From NCBI GenBank assembly GCA_002245855.1, contig NOUX01000003.1, forward strand, positions 434,001-498,000: a stretch of DNA of 64,000 nt, in the 5' to 3' direction. Of the stretch, positions 1 through 8,186 are shown in pieces (position 1 is the first letter of the stretch; each line of letters starts with the position of its first letter). Under the pieces are notes generated by a model, which saw only the letters and a program-made list of their open reading frames with translations, ran no database searches and had not been told where the DNA came from. Source of the stretch: Sphingobacterium cellulitidis (GTDB lineage: Bacteria > Bacteroidota > Bacteroidia > Sphingobacteriales > Sphingobacteriaceae). Both the position numbers and the translations under genes were made by a program.

Positions 1-2859
1 AAAAACTCCAATTTTAGATATAATCCCCGAAGAAGGGTTATTTACCTTATCAACTACTTGTATTGAAATGTTTTTTGCGGTATCTAAGTCAGCGAGAATA
101 GTAGCAGTACTGAATACAATTAATCCAGCACTAGGATGATAATAAATGGCATCCTCAAGTTTACTATCGGGCAGCTTTCCTAATGCCATCATCTGACGCG
201 CTAATACATAGGAATAAACTTTATGACAAAAATCCTGAACCTGAAGATTAATTTTCAAAAACCCATTTCTAAGCCCAGATTCATATTGTTCAATCAAGGG
301 ATCTGGGGATACAAAGCGTTGATTTAAAGTGAAGAAATCTTTATTTAAATATATACTCTGCGAAAAAACCTTTTCACCATCACAATTAGTACTATTATAA
401 GGGTCAAATAGCCTTCTATTATGATAAGTTTTTCCTTGAATTATCGCCTGATGAGTTGATAAAGATGCTGATGTGTGCGCATTTTCTTTGACCCATTTTC
501 CATTCTCCAGAATAGAGAGGTTAATCAGAAATTTATTCTCATCAAGGCCAAATTCAGCTCCATCTTTCAGGTAACCTTTATAATAATCACGAAAACTAAA
601 TGGTCTATCTTTCCAATTGAATTTAACATGGATGTCATTCCATTTCTTACAGAACAATTCCTGACTACCAATATAAAAATCTGGCCCAATAAGGTTCAAA
701 GAAGTATTAACATTATCTGACGGAGGATTCTTAATATCAAAATCTATAACTTCTGGACGAACACCAAAAGGATAGATTGGAGCTTTTACATTTTGTAGGC
801 TTTCACTATTTTGAACAATAATATTCTTCAATCCACAAACGCTGACATCAATTTTTGTAGAGGTAGAATTTGTAAGTCGAATGCTCCGAAAAAAGTGATA
901 AAGAGACAAGTATTGAATACTTTCTGTTTGTTCTCGGAGGCAAAATAATTTATCATTATTAAACAAGGATTCAACAGGGATTTTCACCCGTTCATCCAAT
1001 AAAACCCTAACTACCGGAGATTTACTGAGAATACCTTCTTTTAGGATTTCATTATCATAGGCCACGATAGATTCCTCCGCCTCGGTTAAGACGGCAGAAA
1101 TCGTAATTTCAAATTCCCCATTACTGTTTATTGGAGATAATGAAATTTGGGCTGGATTTATTGGATCGATCCAAGATTTTGGACCTGAAAATGAAATATT
1201 AAAAGCTTTAATGGGTTTAAAAATATCCTTTAAGAGCTTGATATCTGCTGGTGCAGAAATTAGTTCATGATACTCCCCTTCTGAAATCACCTTCTCAAAT
1301 AACTGCTTATCCAAAAAATGATAACATGAAGTCTGCTTACTAAGTGGGTTATCGTCCCTTAGCACGGATTCCAATTTTTCTTTAAGGTTCTTACTAATTC
1401 CTTTTTTAATGGCTAAGGCAATCAAATCCCTATTTATTGGATAAAAACGGTCATTAATTACAGTTTTCACCTGTTCATAAAATTGGTTAGCAATGGCAGT
1501 ATCCGTACAATTTTCATTTATTTGACAGGCAAGCTGTATATTAATTTTACGCATTCCTTCCTGAAGGAATAAAACATCAGAGGCAAGGATAAAACCTATT
1601 CTGGCTCTTTGATTGGCTCTAACGAATTTATTTTCTGGATCGATATATTTACTTAAGGCGGAACCTAGCGTGGACCAACTGGCTATTTGATCAGCTGGAA
1701 ATGGTTTTTCAACACCATCTGCCATACTCGCATTGCTTGCCATATAAACACCTTCGAGGTAAAGTTTTTTATTACTCTCCTGATTATTAAGAAACAAAGT
1801 CCTTTTATCAACGATTTTCGCTCTATTAACAACGATTTGATCATTTAAAGAAAACTGAATTTCAACCTTATTGGCATCCTTACTGTCTTTAACGAGCAAA
1901 CCTTGTTCTAGCAAATAACTTTGAACCTGGTTTTGCAATTCGAAAATCAAATGAACCTTATCTGGCTGAGCAGATTTAGATTTTAGTAGTAAAACTTCCT
2001 TATAGAAAAAATCAAGATGTTTCTTGGTAAAGGAATTCAGGTCATTTTGAACATGTTTAAAGAGCTTCAAAAAGGTAAATAACAAGGCCAAATGAGGACT
2101 CAGTTTTTCTTTGAATTCTTCTTGAAGTGGGAGAAAACTAGATTCTAGACTTTCTTCAGCGGAGGCTTTTGAGATATCAATCACTGAAAGAAAAGATTCT
2201 GCTATCGCAATAATTTGATTTTTCAAATAGATACGTCTTTCTCTTTTAGTTTTTCCAGTTTCTTTAAAGCTTTCCAAATTTTGAATCGAGAAAAGATTAT
2301 TCAAATCGAGGTTCCAACTAGGATTATCGATAAAAGGCATCAGGTTCAATGGCTTATTTTGCAACCATTTGACAGCAGAATTTATCTGAATAATAAAAAG
2401 TTTTAATGAATCAGATAGTTTGTCCTTAACCAATTTATTTAGGCTGAGTGAAATTGGCAACTCAGATTCCGATAGTTTTAAAGTCCATAAATTAATGGGT
2501 TTTATGATGGCCTGAAAAACATAATTGAAAATCAATTGGAGACTTACCTTCGAAGGGTCTTTTTCAAATAAGAACTGATAGAAGCTAAGTTTTTCTCTTA
2601 TTTTCTGGGTATTATATTTAATAATTGAAGTGACGGTAAATGGGAGATTATTTTGAAAAAAAGGTTGCCAATCCGACACATTCAATTGAGGGTCATAATA
2701 ATTGATATGACGGGATAATTTTTCAAAATAATCCAATAAATCAGCTAATTTTCGGGCATCAATCTGGGCTGAGCTAGACAACAGATCATCCATAACCCGT
2801 TGTCTTTGGCTCGTTCCGGGATCATTTAAAAAGGGATGTATCAAGTCTTTACACAGCAT
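1..2859 (-). CDS. Large eCIS baseplate protein (Afp11-like), 3' end outside window
   Basis: The reading frame stays open for 953 codons from an ATG 15 nt after the gp25-like gene and runs off the left edge without a stop, so the protein is partial at its C-terminus. It begins MLCKDLIHPFLNDPGTSQRQ; the GTSQxQR stretch followed by DxRKLxDLLxY, an HINYYD stretch and DWQPFF near residues 60-75 is a pattern I associate with the large baseplate proteins of Bacteroidota contractile injection systems. Near codon 860 there is a GFLKINLQ...HKVYSYVLARQMM stretch, also typical of these proteins. Its place directly after gp25 and PAAR matches the Afp9-Afp10-Afp11 order of eCIS loci, where Afp11 is the baseplate wedge (phage gp6/J-like). 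The frame was spot-checked at both ends and is continuous. Family assignment is by context and partial pattern; it could be the Afp12-type paralogue. Confidence 0.7.
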   Translation of the reverse strand, partial: MLCKDLIHPFLNDPGTSQRQRVMDDLLSSSAQIDARKLADLLDYFEKLSRHINYYDPQLNVSDWQPFFQNNLPFTVTSIIKYNTQKIREKLSFYQFLFEKDPSKVSLQLIFNYVFQAIIKPINLWTLKLSESELPISLSLNKLVKDKLSDSLKLFIIQINSAVKWLQNKPLNLMPFIDNPSWNLDLNNLFSIQNLESFKETGKTKRERRIYLKNQIIAIAESFLSVIDISKASAEESLESSFLPLQEEFKEKLSPHLALLFTFLKLFKHVQNDLNSFTKKHLDFFYKEVLLLKSKSAQPDKVHLIFELQNQVQSYLLEQGLLVKDSKDANKVEIQFSLNDQIVVNRAKIVDKRTLFLNNQESNKKLYLEGVYMASNASMADGVEKPFPADQIASWSTLGSALSKYIDPENKFVRANQRARIGFILASDVLFLQEGMRKINIQLACQINENCTDTAIANQFYEQVKTVINDRFYPINRDLIALAIKKGISKNLKEKLESVLRDDNPLSKQTSCYHFLDKQLFEKVISEGEYHELISAPADIKLLKDIFKPIKAFNISFSGPKSWIDPINPAQISLSPINSNGEFEITISAVLTEAEESIVAYDNEILKEGILSKSPVVRVLLDERVKIPVESLFNNDKLFCLREQTESIQYLSLYHFFRSIRLTNSTSTKIDVSVCGLKNIIVQNSESLQNVKAPIYPFGVRPEVIDFDIKNPPSDNVNTSLNLIGPDFYIGSQELFCKKWNDIHVKFNWKDRPFSFRDYYKGYLKDGAEFGLDENKFLINLSILENGKWVKENAHTSASLSTHQAIIQGKTYHNRRLFDPYNSTNCDGEKVFSQSIYLNKDFFTLNQRFVSPDPLIEQYESGLRNGFLKINLQVQDFCHKVYSYVLARQMMALGKLPDSKLEDAIYYHPSAGLIVFSTATILADLDTAKNISIQVVDKVNNPSSGIISKIGVF

Positions 2860-2874
2860 GGCTTCGAAGATTAA

Positions 2875-3306
2875 TTAGATTGATTTCAGGGCTTCATTTA
2901 AGTAATAGTCATATACATAATTGAATCTTGAATTTGTTCCTGGAACAGAATATTCAAGACTGATGGTAAATCGACCTTCTATGAGGTCCATAGATTCAGC
3001 GGGGCTGATTTCAATTTGTTCAACACGGATTCGGGGTTCATAAAATAAGATGGCATTTTTAACCCGGTCTTTGAGATAACCAATTACGGAACTATTCAAG
3101 GTTTCAAATACGTAATCTGTCAGATCGCATCCATACTGAGGTTGCATAACCCTTTCACCCAATGCGGTAGAAAGCAGGATATTTAAACTTTGATCAATAT
3201 CTTCAGTACCAGAAACCATTTCAACATTATTAGAAATATTATTGAATTCTGGGGGAAATGACCATCCAGTTCCTAAAAATGATTTGAATGAATTTTCCAT
3301 AGTCAT
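2875..3306 (-). CDS. gp25-like baseplate wedge protein (Afp9-like)
   Basis: This 143-aa protein matches the T4 gp25/W-like wedge family in size and pattern. After an N-terminal GTGWSFPPEF motif comes the DIDQSLNILLSTALGERVM segment with QPQYGCDLTDYVFE (about residues 37-70), the family core in which a conserved Glu-Arg pair sits in a helix. It ends with a strand-rich half (IRVEQIEISP... FTISLEYSVPGTN). The family joins the baseplate wedge to the sheath base in phages, T6SS and eCIS, and acts in the assembled cytosolic particle. It follows the PAAR gene by 6 nt and precedes the large baseplate gene by 15 nt, so it is surely co-transcribed. The PAAR-gp25 order is swapped relative to the classical Afp9-Afp10 order. 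Confidence 0.92.
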   Translation of the reverse strand: MTMENSFKSFLGTGWSFPPEFNNISNNVEMVSGTEDIDQSLNILLSTALGERVMQPQYGCDLTDYVFETLNSSVIGYLKDRVKNAILFYEPRIRVEQIEISPAESMDLIEGRFTISLEYSVPGTNSRFNYVYDYYLNEALKSI

Positions 3307-3312
3307 GTGTTT

Positions 3313-3606
3313 TTATCCTCCAATTTGCACGGTTGGCAATCCTAATACGATTGTTCCTCCATGGGCTGTCAAATCTCCTTGTCTAGCGGCAGGTTTTCCA
3401 CCTATGAGTACTGTTGCTGAGCCTTGAACAATATTGTCAGGAGCTCCAGTACATAGCAGCAAATCACCAAGAACCGCTGCTGGGATTCCTCCAATCAGAA
3501 CGGTTGGTACTCCAGGACCAAGAATAGGTCCACCAATATGTGGAACAGGTCCAGGGCTAACCATTGGACAGATATGCATATCATTTATTCTTGCTGCAGA
3601 TGCCAT
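3313..3606 (-). CDS. PAAR-domain spike tip protein (Afp10-like)
   Basis: This is a 97-aa PAAR protein. It shows the early DMHICP motif (residues 9-14), HIGGPI (about 23-28), the repeated TVLIGGIPAA / TVLIGGKPAA beta motifs, a central LLLCTGAPD, and a late LTAHGG. The His and Cys residues in these motifs are the usual metal ligands that sharpen the tip. PAAR proteins cap the trimeric spike and can carry fused effectors; here nothing is fused, since the length is just the bare domain. It sits 2 nt downstream of the spike gene that it should cap. A weak mirror frame on the other strand is an artefact of the repeated Gly-rich codons. Confidence 0.95.
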   Translation of the reverse strand: MASAARINDMHICPMVSPGPVPHIGGPILGPGVPTVLIGGIPAAVLGDLLLCTGAPDNIVQGSATVLIGGKPAARQGDLTAHGGTIVLGLPTVQIGG

Positions 3607-3608
3607 AA

Positions 3609-5384
3609 TTAGTTTATTTTCACCATTGAACCTTTTATTTCAGCGACACCAGATGCAGATATTTTTGCCATTGAAGCAGAAACATTGACATTGGTGTCGG
3701 ATTTGAGATTCATTGTTTTTCCGATCACACTTAATTTTGTTCCAGCCGTAATTTTTAGTTCTGTCCCGGCTTTTAATTCAATTTTCTTTGGACTTTCAAT
3801 AAGAATTCCATTGTTGTCCATAACTATTTTATTTTGATTTTGATCTTGTATCTCGATCTTTTTTCCATCTTCATCTAGAATAATACTATTTCCGGCAGGG
3901 GTATCAATTGTGATTGTTTTGCTGGAATCATTAAAGTGAATTCTCATTTTACTACGTGAGAAAAAGCCTTTCTCATCATTTGCATCTGAACCTTTCAGGG
4001 GTGCCGGTTTTGCACTACTATTTAGCATTCCCAGCATCACGGCATGTCTTGGATCATTATTGATAAATCCGACGATTATTTCATCATCGATTTCAGGTCT
4101 AAAGAAAGTCCCTCTTTCATTTCCAGCATCCAGGCAATTAACCCTTACCCAGGTTCCATTGGAACTATTATCGATAATTGGAATCTTAACCAGAATGCGA
4201 TCTTCGCCTTCAGGGTCGTTTTCTAATTGTAAAACCTTTCCAATTTGAAGACCTTCAATAGCACCTAATAAACCAGATGCAGAATGGGCATTTATATCCG
4301 TATACTGGGTGCAATAATTATTGGAATTGAGTCCAAATTGGATATGCGTATACCAAGTTCCATCACCCATATCTTGGCGTACGGCGGTCACATAAGCATT
4401 ACCATTAAAACGATCAGATACGGATGCAATTTTTACCATATCACCGGGTTTAATATTTTCAAATCCAGTGAAACGAGCACGACCTTGAATTTTAGACAAA
4501 CGACTTCGCATCATCGTGCCTTCGGCCCAAGCTTTTAATTCTTCTTCTAAAAGTTGTCCACTATGTTGTAATTGATATTTATCAAGTTTATTTTTCTCTG
4601 CTAGGAAAGAACTTTCAACATTTCCTTGTTCGATAAAGTCCTTAGCTTTCTCTATTTCTTCAGAAGCAATCTTTTGGTTTTTATAATCCCAAGCATTCGC
4701 TTCCACCTTAGCCCATTGATTTTTAATATCCATTTCTGCTTCGAACTCCACAATGGAAGATCCGTAGGTCAACTGCATTACAGGGTCCGCATCAGTTTTC
4801 GGGAATTCAATCCTTACCTCTCCGTTACTTACATTGATTAATTGTCCATTGGCCTCTGCCCGAAGGAGCAAAAAATCCCAATCCGTTAAATGATGTTGAA
4901 TTATTTCTTTATGTGGAACCTTAGTGGATTCTACACTGGATGTTAAGTCAGCGTAGGATTTAATTATACTTTCCATGATTCCATCATCCTTTTCATTAAG
5001 AAAGTATTTACTTCGGCGAGATAATGTCATTTGTATGGCATTATCCCGACATTCTATATATAATTGGGAATTACCATTTTCTTTTACTTTAACTTGCTGC
5101 TTAGTAATTATTCCTTTAAAAGCAGTTTTGTTGTCACTATCAAATCCAAGCTTGATTACAACTTGATTACCTGGAACAAAATCTTCTTTATTACTAAGTT
5201 CAAAATTCCCCAATGCAGCATCACCATCCTTCAATAATATTCGAGCGACAGGTATTCTATTGATTTCCTTATCAATTGAAATACTAAGCAATTCATAGGA
5301 AGAATCCATAAGCTGTTCATTCAAATAAATTTCGAAACTTACAGTATCATGCTGCGAAGGATTATGAATTAGAAGTTCTTCCAT
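3609..5384 (-). CDS. VgrG/gp5-like central spike protein (Afp8-like)
   Basis: This 591-aa protein has VgrG architecture. Residues 1-360 form the gp27-like hub, with SFEIYLNEQ near the start and the HHLTDWDFLLLRAEANGQ motif around 165-185 that is diagnostic of the family. An OB-fold gp5 domain follows (IGKVLQLENDPEGEDRILVKI through DDEIIVGFINNDPRHAVMLG, about 375-455). A C-terminal repetitive stretch (KIEIQDQNQN, KIELKAGTELKITAG, about 500-591) should form the trimeric beta-helix needle. It carries no lysozyme or extra effector domain. The start codon overlaps the stop of the LysM gene by one base (TAATG), indicating translational coupling. It forms the puncturing spike at the end of the tube. 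Confidence 0.93.
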   Translation of the reverse strand: MEELLIHNPSQHDTVSFEIYLNEQLMDSSYELLSISIDKEINRIPVARILLKDGDAALGNFELSNKEDFVPGNQVVIKLGFDSDNKTAFKGIITKQQVKVKENGNSQLYIECRDNAIQMTLSRRSKYFLNEKDDGIMESIIKSYADLTSSVESTKVPHKEIIQHHLTDWDFLLLRAEANGQLINVSNGEVRIEFPKTDADPVMQLTYGSSIVEFEAEMDIKNQWAKVEANAWDYKNQKIASEEIEKAKDFIEQGNVESSFLAEKNKLDKYQLQHSGQLLEEELKAWAEGTMMRSRLSKIQGRARFTGFENIKPGDMVKIASVSDRFNGNAYVTAVRQDMGDGTWYTHIQFGLNSNNYCTQYTDINAHSASGLLGAIEGLQIGKVLQLENDPEGEDRILVKIPIIDNSSNGTWVRVNCLDAGNERGTFFRPEIDDEIIVGFINNDPRHAVMLGMLNSSAKPAPLKGSDANDEKGFFSRSKMRIHFNDSSKTITIDTPAGNSIILDEDGKKIEIQDQNQNKIVMDNNGILIESPKKIELKAGTELKITAGTKLSVIGKTMNLKSDTNVNVSASMAKISASGVAEIKGSMVKIN

Positions 5385-6106
5385 TAGTTTGCTTTTTTAT
5401 TAAAAGGTGGAAAATAGATTTCTTGACCTGGTATTAATTTTTTTATTGATATCAATCCATTAGCCTTAGCTACTTGAAGGAAATATTTGGGATCATTGTA
5501 TATTGAAAAAGTCATCAGGTCCAATCGATCCCCTTGCTTTATTACGCGATGATGGGTTAAATCGGGAGATGAAGGATTATCTTCAGCCATTCTTTGTTCC
5601 CGTGATTGGTAATTCAAGAAGGTTGCTGATAATTTAGCTCTTAGCGGTGTTCCATCGGGTTTAAATAAGGTAAAGTTTATATCCAGATTTGAGAGAACAC
5701 AGCGGAAACGGATTTCAGAGCCCCAGATAATTAACAGGAAATTTGGACGATGGATGTCACCTTGATAGTTATAGGCACAGTCCATGAAAATTTTCAATTG
5801 TTCCTGAACAGGCTTGCTTTTATATTCCTCCCAATATCCTTCCATTGTACCGGTTCCATCCAAGATGAAATCGAGTTTTAATTCTTCTGGCGCTGTTGAT
5901 TTAAACTTCACTTCAGGAGCTCCGGCTCCATGAGGTCTTTGAACATCATGTTCAATTTTATAGTTTTTGGAAAATGCCTCTGGATTAATAGGGGCAACAA
6001 ATGCAGGCGTATTAGTTTGTTCAGCAGCATTCATTTGAAACTGTCTATCCGTAAATGAATAAATCAACAATTTCTCTAATTTTCCAGAACTATAATTAGC
6101 GCTCAT
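5384..6106 (-). CDS. LysM-domain tube-baseplate adaptor (Afp7/gp53-like)
   Basis: The 240-aa protein has an N-terminal region found in contractile particles (KLEKLLIYSFTDRQF, then VQRPHGAGAPEVKFKSTAPE) and a C-terminal LysM domain in about residues 190-236 (VIKQGDRLDLMTFSIYNDPKYFLQVAKANGL spread over the motif, ending PGQEIYFPP). In phages and eCIS, LysM proteins of this size link the tail tube to the spike and help close the baseplate; peptidoglycan binding is not implied. It overlaps the DUF5908-like gene upstream by 11 nt and the spike gene downstream by 1 nt, so these three are tightly coupled. There is no signal peptide, as expected for a particle assembled in the cytosol. Confidence 0.9.
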   Translation of the reverse strand: MSANYSSGKLEKLLIYSFTDRQFQMNAAEQTNTPAFVAPINPEAFSKNYKIEHDVQRPHGAGAPEVKFKSTAPEELKLDFILDGTGTMEGYWEEYKSKPVQEQLKIFMDCAYNYQGDIHRPNFLLIIWGSEIRFRCVLSNLDINFTLFKPDGTPLRAKLSATFLNYQSREQRMAEDNPSSPDLTHHRVIKQGDRLDLMTFSIYNDPKYFLQVAKANGLISIKKLIPGQEIYFPPFNKKAN

Positions 6107-6266
6107 TTTTATCTTTTAAGATTTCCAATACTTTTTCGACACAGACTTTGATAATCTCTTCAGCTGGAGAAACACCATTATCCTGATTTCCTTGTCCATC
6201 TCCATTGAGAGGAATTTCTTGAATGATGGTTGCCTTAATGAGCAACTCTCTGACTTCGACAGGCAT
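6096..6266 (-). CDS. Small DUF5908-like eCIS protein
   Basis: This 56-aa open frame begins MPVEVRELLIKATIIQEIPL and ends KVLEILKDKNER. The start MPVEVRELxIKATI is what I know from the DUF5908 family, small proteins found in Bacteroidota and other eCIS loci between the tube and LysM genes (the position of Afp6-like small proteins). The gene exactly fills the gap between the second tube gene (2 nt away) and the LysM gene, which it overlaps by 11 nt. A linker rich in Gly, Asn and Gln (about residues 21-31) separates a beta-like N-terminus from an amphipathic C-terminal helix containing one Cys. Role unknown; probably an adaptor or chaperone at the tube base. Confidence 0.85.
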   Translation of the reverse strand: MPVEVRELLIKATIIQEIPLNGDGQGNQDNGVSPAEEIIKVCVEKVLEILKDKNER

Positions 6267-6268
6267 AG

Positions 6269-6727
6269 CTAAGATTTTTGAAAAATTAATCGGTTAAAGT
6301 TTAACTCCAAGGTTTCAATCAGGATTTCAGCACGTCCGGCATTCAATTCTGATAATTTCCAGGACCTGGGCCATACATTATTGATTTTCCAATGCATTAA
6401 AGATTGATGTTGTTCATCCAATAAATTAATAATGACCATTTCTAGGGGTTCATATTGTTGATCATCGAAAGCTCTTTTCAACCAATCTGTAATTGCGGAT
6501 TCACCAGGTGCAATCAACCCTCTTTTTAAGACTAAAGGACCATATTTGTGGCGAACAGGTACAACATGCTCAAACCTATTTTCGCCGCCTTCCTTGATGG
6601 TTTCCACATCAATGCTGGAATCCAATCCAGTGACAGACTGAAACTTAATATCAACGGTTTTATTACCTTTCAGATTAAAGTTTACTGAAAAGTGAAAGTT
6701 GACGGTTTGATAGAATGAATCAGGCAT
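6269..6727 (-). CDS. Tail tube protein, gp19 family (second copy, Afp5-like)
   Basis: This 152-aa tube protein shows the gp19 pattern: an N-terminal strand (YQTVNFHFSVNF), VTGLDSSIDVETIKEGGENR around residues 32-52, LVLKRGLIAPGES, then TDWLKRAFDD and a C-terminal ETLELNFN strand. It is a paralogue of the gene immediately upstream (12 nt away), keeping the same order of motifs. In two-tube eCIS the more divergent copy usually forms the first ring on the baseplate (Afp5), and its position next to the DUF5908/LysM genes supports that. It is cytosolic until particle release. I infer the adaptor role from gene order; the fold itself is clear. Confidence 0.9.
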   Translation of the reverse strand: MPDSFYQTVNFHFSVNFNLKGNKTVDIKFQSVTGLDSSIDVETIKEGGENRFEHVVPVRHKYGPLVLKRGLIAPGESAITDWLKRAFDDQQYEPLEMVIINLLDEQHQSLMHWKINNVWPRSWKLSELNAGRAEILIETLELNFNRLIFQKS

Positions 6728-6738
6728 GGTCCTTTAGT

Positions 6739-7203
6739 TTATTTTTTTGCTTCAACAATAGATAAGCCTTCATGTACGAGTTCCATTGATTCAATAGCGA
6801 CTTCGTTGGCGTCGGCTTTCAGGTTTGTGGATTGCACTTTGGAAGGCCAAGCCCGAGACAAGGTCCAAGAAATTATGGGTTGATGTTCTTCGTCCAGGAG
6901 ACGAATTGTTACATCCCGACGGAACTTTTCTTTTCCTTCTTGGAACATCATGGTTTTTTTCCATTGTTCAAAGAATTCAAAATCACCAAAGAAGGTTCCT
7001 CTTTTCAAGGTTACATTCGGGTATTTCGTTAACCCTGGCTGCTTGGTTTTATTATATGTCGGGCTACTACCTTCCCGGTATTCAATAACCTCAGTTTCAA
7101 AGTCAAGTCCACTCACTTCGGTAAAACCGATTCTAGTTCCGCCCCAATCCAATTGGAAATGGAACTTGGGAAGTGGATAATTTTTTTTAGGATCGTTTGA
7201 CAT
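6739..7203 (-). CDS. Tail tube protein, gp19 family (first copy, Afp1-like)
   Basis: The 154-aa protein has the canonical inner-tube pattern: KFHFQLDWGG near the start, FTEVSGLDFETEVIEYREG (about residues 27-45), VTLKRGTFFGDFEFFEQW (about 63-80) and a terminal ESMELVHEGL. Hexameric rings of this protein should stack to form the inner tube that is propelled by sheath contraction and carries cargo. It follows two cysteine-rich genes rather than directly following the sheath, an unusual interruption of the sheath-tube pairing. It shares motif order with the downstream paralogue. It was chosen as the main tube because it is closer to the gp19 consensus (SGLDFETEVIEYREG). Confidence 0.93.
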   Translation of the reverse strand: MSNDPKKNYPLPKFHFQLDWGGTRIGFTEVSGLDFETEVIEYREGSSPTYNKTKQPGLTKYPNVTLKRGTFFGDFEFFEQWKKTMMFQEGKEKFRRDVTIRLLDEEHQPIISWTLSRAWPSKVQSTNLKADANEVAIESMELVHEGLSIVEAKK

Positions 7204-7226
7204 AACTTAAGATTTAAGCGTTTTTG

Positions 7227-8186
7227 TTATTTACATTTATTTGCAGGATTGACCTCATTAATTGCATTTTCGAGGCTTTGCTTGCAAGCAAGCAAGGCAT
7301 CTCGTTTTTCTTTTGCGGAGTCCAATTCTTTCTTGAGTCCATCTACATTCTGTTTGGAGTTCAGGTAATCGGCTTCTAGTTGGCGATAATATTCATCGCT
7401 ATCGATTGGAAGATGAATGGCGGGTTCTAAGCAACAACATTCATAGCCTTCAGAACTTTTCACAATCTTGCTAGATTCAGGATAAGCTGTGCTATCCGGG
7501 TTGGAACTTTGGTTGCAATTAAATTTATCCTTCCAGTATTGGATCACTCTTTTCAATCCATATTCCTCACAGATATTGATATGCAGGCCATAAGCCAATT
7601 CAACAACGGCCACTACCTGAGGGATCATAATATCGCGGGTTAAGATTACAGCATCCAATTTTTGACCATAGTCTTCCAGTAATTTCATTATTCCAATTCC
7701 TGGAGATAACTCAGGTCTTTTCAAGCAATTGATACAGAGCAATAACTTATCATATTGGGATTTCAATTTGTCGACTCGGTTATAGAGGTCTTCAACCATG
7801 CAAAAAAGGATTTCAATGGCCTTATTGGTTTTATCGGTCACTAGACATACTTTTTGTAGTAAAAGAATAAAAAGTTCTAATTGGCGACAAAGAGCATCAG
7901 CATTTTCATCGGTTGCTTCCCAATCTGCGAACCAAGCTTTGAGCCGATCTCTTTCCTCTACACTGAGGTTATATTCCAGTTCTTTGTTACTGGCATATGC
8001 ATTAGCAGATTTCCAATCTGCTGTGACTTGTACAAGATCGCCTAACCATGCCTCATAACAACAATCTCCCCCATTTTCATTGGGATTAGGTTTTTGATCA
8101 CAACAATCAAAAATATCTCTATCTAGCGTGCTTACTTCATTATAGCTTAACATAATCGTGTTATTTAGGGTTACTATTAGTCGCAA
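7227..8186 (-). CDS. Unrecognised cysteine-rich helical protein in eCIS operon (319 aa)
   Basis: I do not recognise this protein. It is rich in Cys, with paired or clustered sites: FDCCDQK and GDCCYEAW at residues about 26-46, LLCINCLKRPE near 150, YECCCLEP near 250, LACKQ and a final CK. The body is mostly predicted helix, with coiled-coil character in residues about 100-150 and 270-310 (QLEADYLNSKQNVDGLKKEL). No signal peptide or membrane segment is visible. Its start overlaps the end of the upstream cysteine-rich gene by 10 nt, so the two are translated together, between the sheath and the tube genes. A structural or lumen/cargo role in the injection particle is inferred from position only. 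Confidence 0.85.
   Translation of the reverse strand: MRLIVTLNNTIMLSYNEVSTLDRDIFDCCDQKPNPNENGGDCCYEAWLGDLVQVTADWKSANAYASNKELEYNLSVEERDRLKAWFADWEATDENADALCRQLELFILLLQKVCLVTDKTNKAIEILFCMVEDLYNRVDKLKSQYDKLLLCINCLKRPELSPGIGIMKLLEDYGQKLDAVILTRDIMIPQVVAVVELAYGLHINICEEYGLKRVIQYWKDKFNCNQSSNPDSTAYPESSKIVKSSEGYECCCLEPAIHLPIDSDEYYRQLEADYLNSKQNVDGLKKELDSAKEKRDALLACKQSLENAINEVNPANKCK

Noticed and set aside
475..2406. Short plus-strand frames at the left end
   Set aside because: They lie opposite the long continuous minus-strand baseplate frame, which is open from its ATG to the window edge.
3242..3688. Plus-strand open frames opposite the PAAR and spike genes
   Set aside because: They mirror the Gly/Pro-rich codons of the PAAR gene, have no family resemblance and lie inside a tightly packed minus-strand operon.
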